5,164 nucleotides of DNA, taken from contig JANYLL010000155.1 of NCBI GenBank assembly GCA_025357895.1, positions 1 to 5,164 of the forward strand. Direction: 5' to 3'. Shown in pieces: positions 4,355 through 5,164 of the stretch. The stretch is from Ignavibacteriota bacterium (GTDB taxonomy: Bacteria > Bacteroidota > Ignavibacteria > Palsa-1295). The notes under the pieces are model-generated. The model saw nothing but the letters and a program-made list of their open reading frames with translations. It ran no database searches and was not told the origin of the DNA. Within the stretch, counting starts at the first letter, position 1. The number at the start of each line of letters is the position of its first letter. The position numbers and the translations under genes were made by a program.

Positions 4355-5164
4355 GATGGCTATGTTTTCTGTGTTTTACTTCTGTCTCATGCAGATCAAT
4401 AAGAGGCAAGAGAAATTCTTCAAGATCATAAACGCACATTTGGCTCGCAGCATCACATAAAGCTTTTTCAGGTTCAGGATGCGTCTCAACAAATATGCCG
4501 TCAACACCTGCTGCAACGCCGGCGCGCCCGATCGTATCTAAAAATTCTTTTGATCCTCCGCGAGGATCCGAACTCGGAATTCCATATTTGCGGATGGAAT
4601 GGGTAATATCAAAAACTACGGGGTATCCGGTCTTATTCAAATGATAAAAACTTCGCGGATCGACAACCAGATCATTATATCCAAAAGCATAACCCCGCTC
4701 AGTAAGAATGATCTGATCATTTCCGGACTCAAGACATTTTTCTATTGGCTTGATCATCATTTCCGGAGCAATGAATTGTCCATGCTTGATATTAACAGCT
4801 TTCATCGTCTTCGCACACTCGACGGTCAGAGTTGTCTGCATACATAGATATGCAGGGATCTGAATGACATCAACAACATCTGCTGCCGCATTTACTTGTT
4901 CCGGATAGTGAACATCGGTAAGCAATGCAAATCCGAAATCATTTTTGATTCTTTCAAGTGTACGTAATCCTTTTTCAAGTCCGGGACCTTGATAAAATTT
5001 TACGGAGCTGCGGTTATCTTTTTGAAATGAGGATTTGAAAATAATCGGAATATTCAACTTTTCGGAGACCATTTTCAGCTTTTCTGCCGTGCGGTTCATC
5101 ACTGTATCATCTTCGATGACACACGGTCCGGAAATCAAAAACAGCGTATCTGCTCCGCATTCAA
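4338..5164 (-). CDS. kdsA: 3-deoxy-8-phosphooctulonate synthase KdsA (5' end beyond the right edge)
   Basis: KdsA condenses phosphoenolpyruvate with arabinose 5-phosphate to Kdo-8-phosphate, the committed step of Kdo synthesis, in the cytoplasm. Visible signatures are LFLISGPCVIED near the N-terminus, FKSSFQKDNRSS, QGPGLEKGL, LLTDVHYPEQ, DVVDVIQIPAYL, VFDITHS, DPRGG and FVETHPEPEKALCDAA. Together they cover essentially the whole barrel. The Cys in SGPC, the His of ITHS, the Glu of VETH and the Asp of CDA match the four metal ligands of the metal-dependent class known from Aquifex. The metal-independent E. coli type has Asn in place of that Cys. The frame stays open to the window edge: ECGADTLF precedes LISGPC. 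The TTG at 5138 is therefore an internal Leu codon and the real start lies outside. The C-terminus ends in a His-rich tail (KHRKHSHHG) and overlaps the next gene by 17 bp, which suggests translational coupling within an operon. Confidence 0.96.
   Translation of the reverse strand, partial: ECGADTLFLISGPCVIEDDTVMNRTAEKLKMVSEKLNIPIIFKSSFQKDNRSSVKFYQGPGLEKGLRTLERIKNDFGFALLTDVHYPEQVNAAADVVDVIQIPAYLCMQTTLTVECAKTMKAVNIKHGQFIAPEMMIKPIEKCLESGNDQIILTERGYAFGYNDLVVDPRSFYHLNKTGYPVVFDITHSIRKYGIPSSDPRGGSKEFLDTIGRAGVAAGVDGIFVETHPEPEKALCDAASQMCVYDLEEFLLPLIDLHETEVKHRKHSHHGVIS

Noticed and set aside
5136..5138. TTG as the start of kdsA
   Set aside because: The frame stays open upstream to the window edge and codes for ECGADTLF before LISGPC, which is the normal KdsA N-terminal strand, so TTG is an internal Leu codon.

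Overview
The window looks like a piece of chromosome from a Gram-negative bacterium with moderately low GC. It carries Kdo (lipopolysaccharide inner-core sugar) genes, and its start codons almost all lack Shine-Dalgarno sequences. A TAnnTTTG-like box upstream of uppP, the weak ribosome sites and the style of the proteins suggest the Bacteroidota/Chlorobiota/Ignavibacteriota side of the tree. This is an inference from general features, not a firm assignment.

Layout. Positions 1-99 (minus) hold the first 33 codons of an inner-membrane protein whose N-terminus resembles YidC. Positions 100-275 separate it from the divergent gene uppP and contain a long inverted repeat built of AGTYAAA heptads. 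Positions 276-1106 (plus) encode UppP, undecaprenyl-diphosphatase. Positions 1193-2229 (plus) hold a two-gene cassette: an Xre-type HTH protein ('mobile mystery protein A' type) overlapping a Fic-domain protein ('mobile mystery protein B' type). The cassette is preceded by two near-identical 13-bp repeats, one of which runs into the start codon and may be an autoregulatory operator. From the other side, a tightly packed minus-strand cluster runs from the right edge down to 2226: kdsA (5' end outside the window), a transaldolase-family/tandem-CBS fusion, a KdsC-like HAD phosphatase, and a small four-helix membrane protein. The two convergent blocks meet with overlapping stop codons at 2226-2229.

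How the genes fit together. KdsA condenses arabinose 5-phosphate (A5P) with phosphoenolpyruvate to give Kdo-8-phosphate, and KdsC removes the phosphate. In many genomes the partner gene is kdsD/kpsF, A5P isomerase, which is a SIS domain followed by two CBS domains. Here the gene between kdsA and kdsC keeps a CBS pair that looks like the KdsD pair (GVFTDG..RR and a terminal DLL). In place of the SIS domain, however, it has a TalC/FSA-like transaldolase barrel. That barrel retains the Schiff-base lysine but has changed several other active-site positions. This is the most interesting observation in the window: a possible domain swap giving a different, CBS-regulated route to A5P or a related sugar phosphate for Kdo synthesis. 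The second system worth a look is the HTH/Fic cassette, in which the acidic metal-binding position of the Fic motif is Asn.
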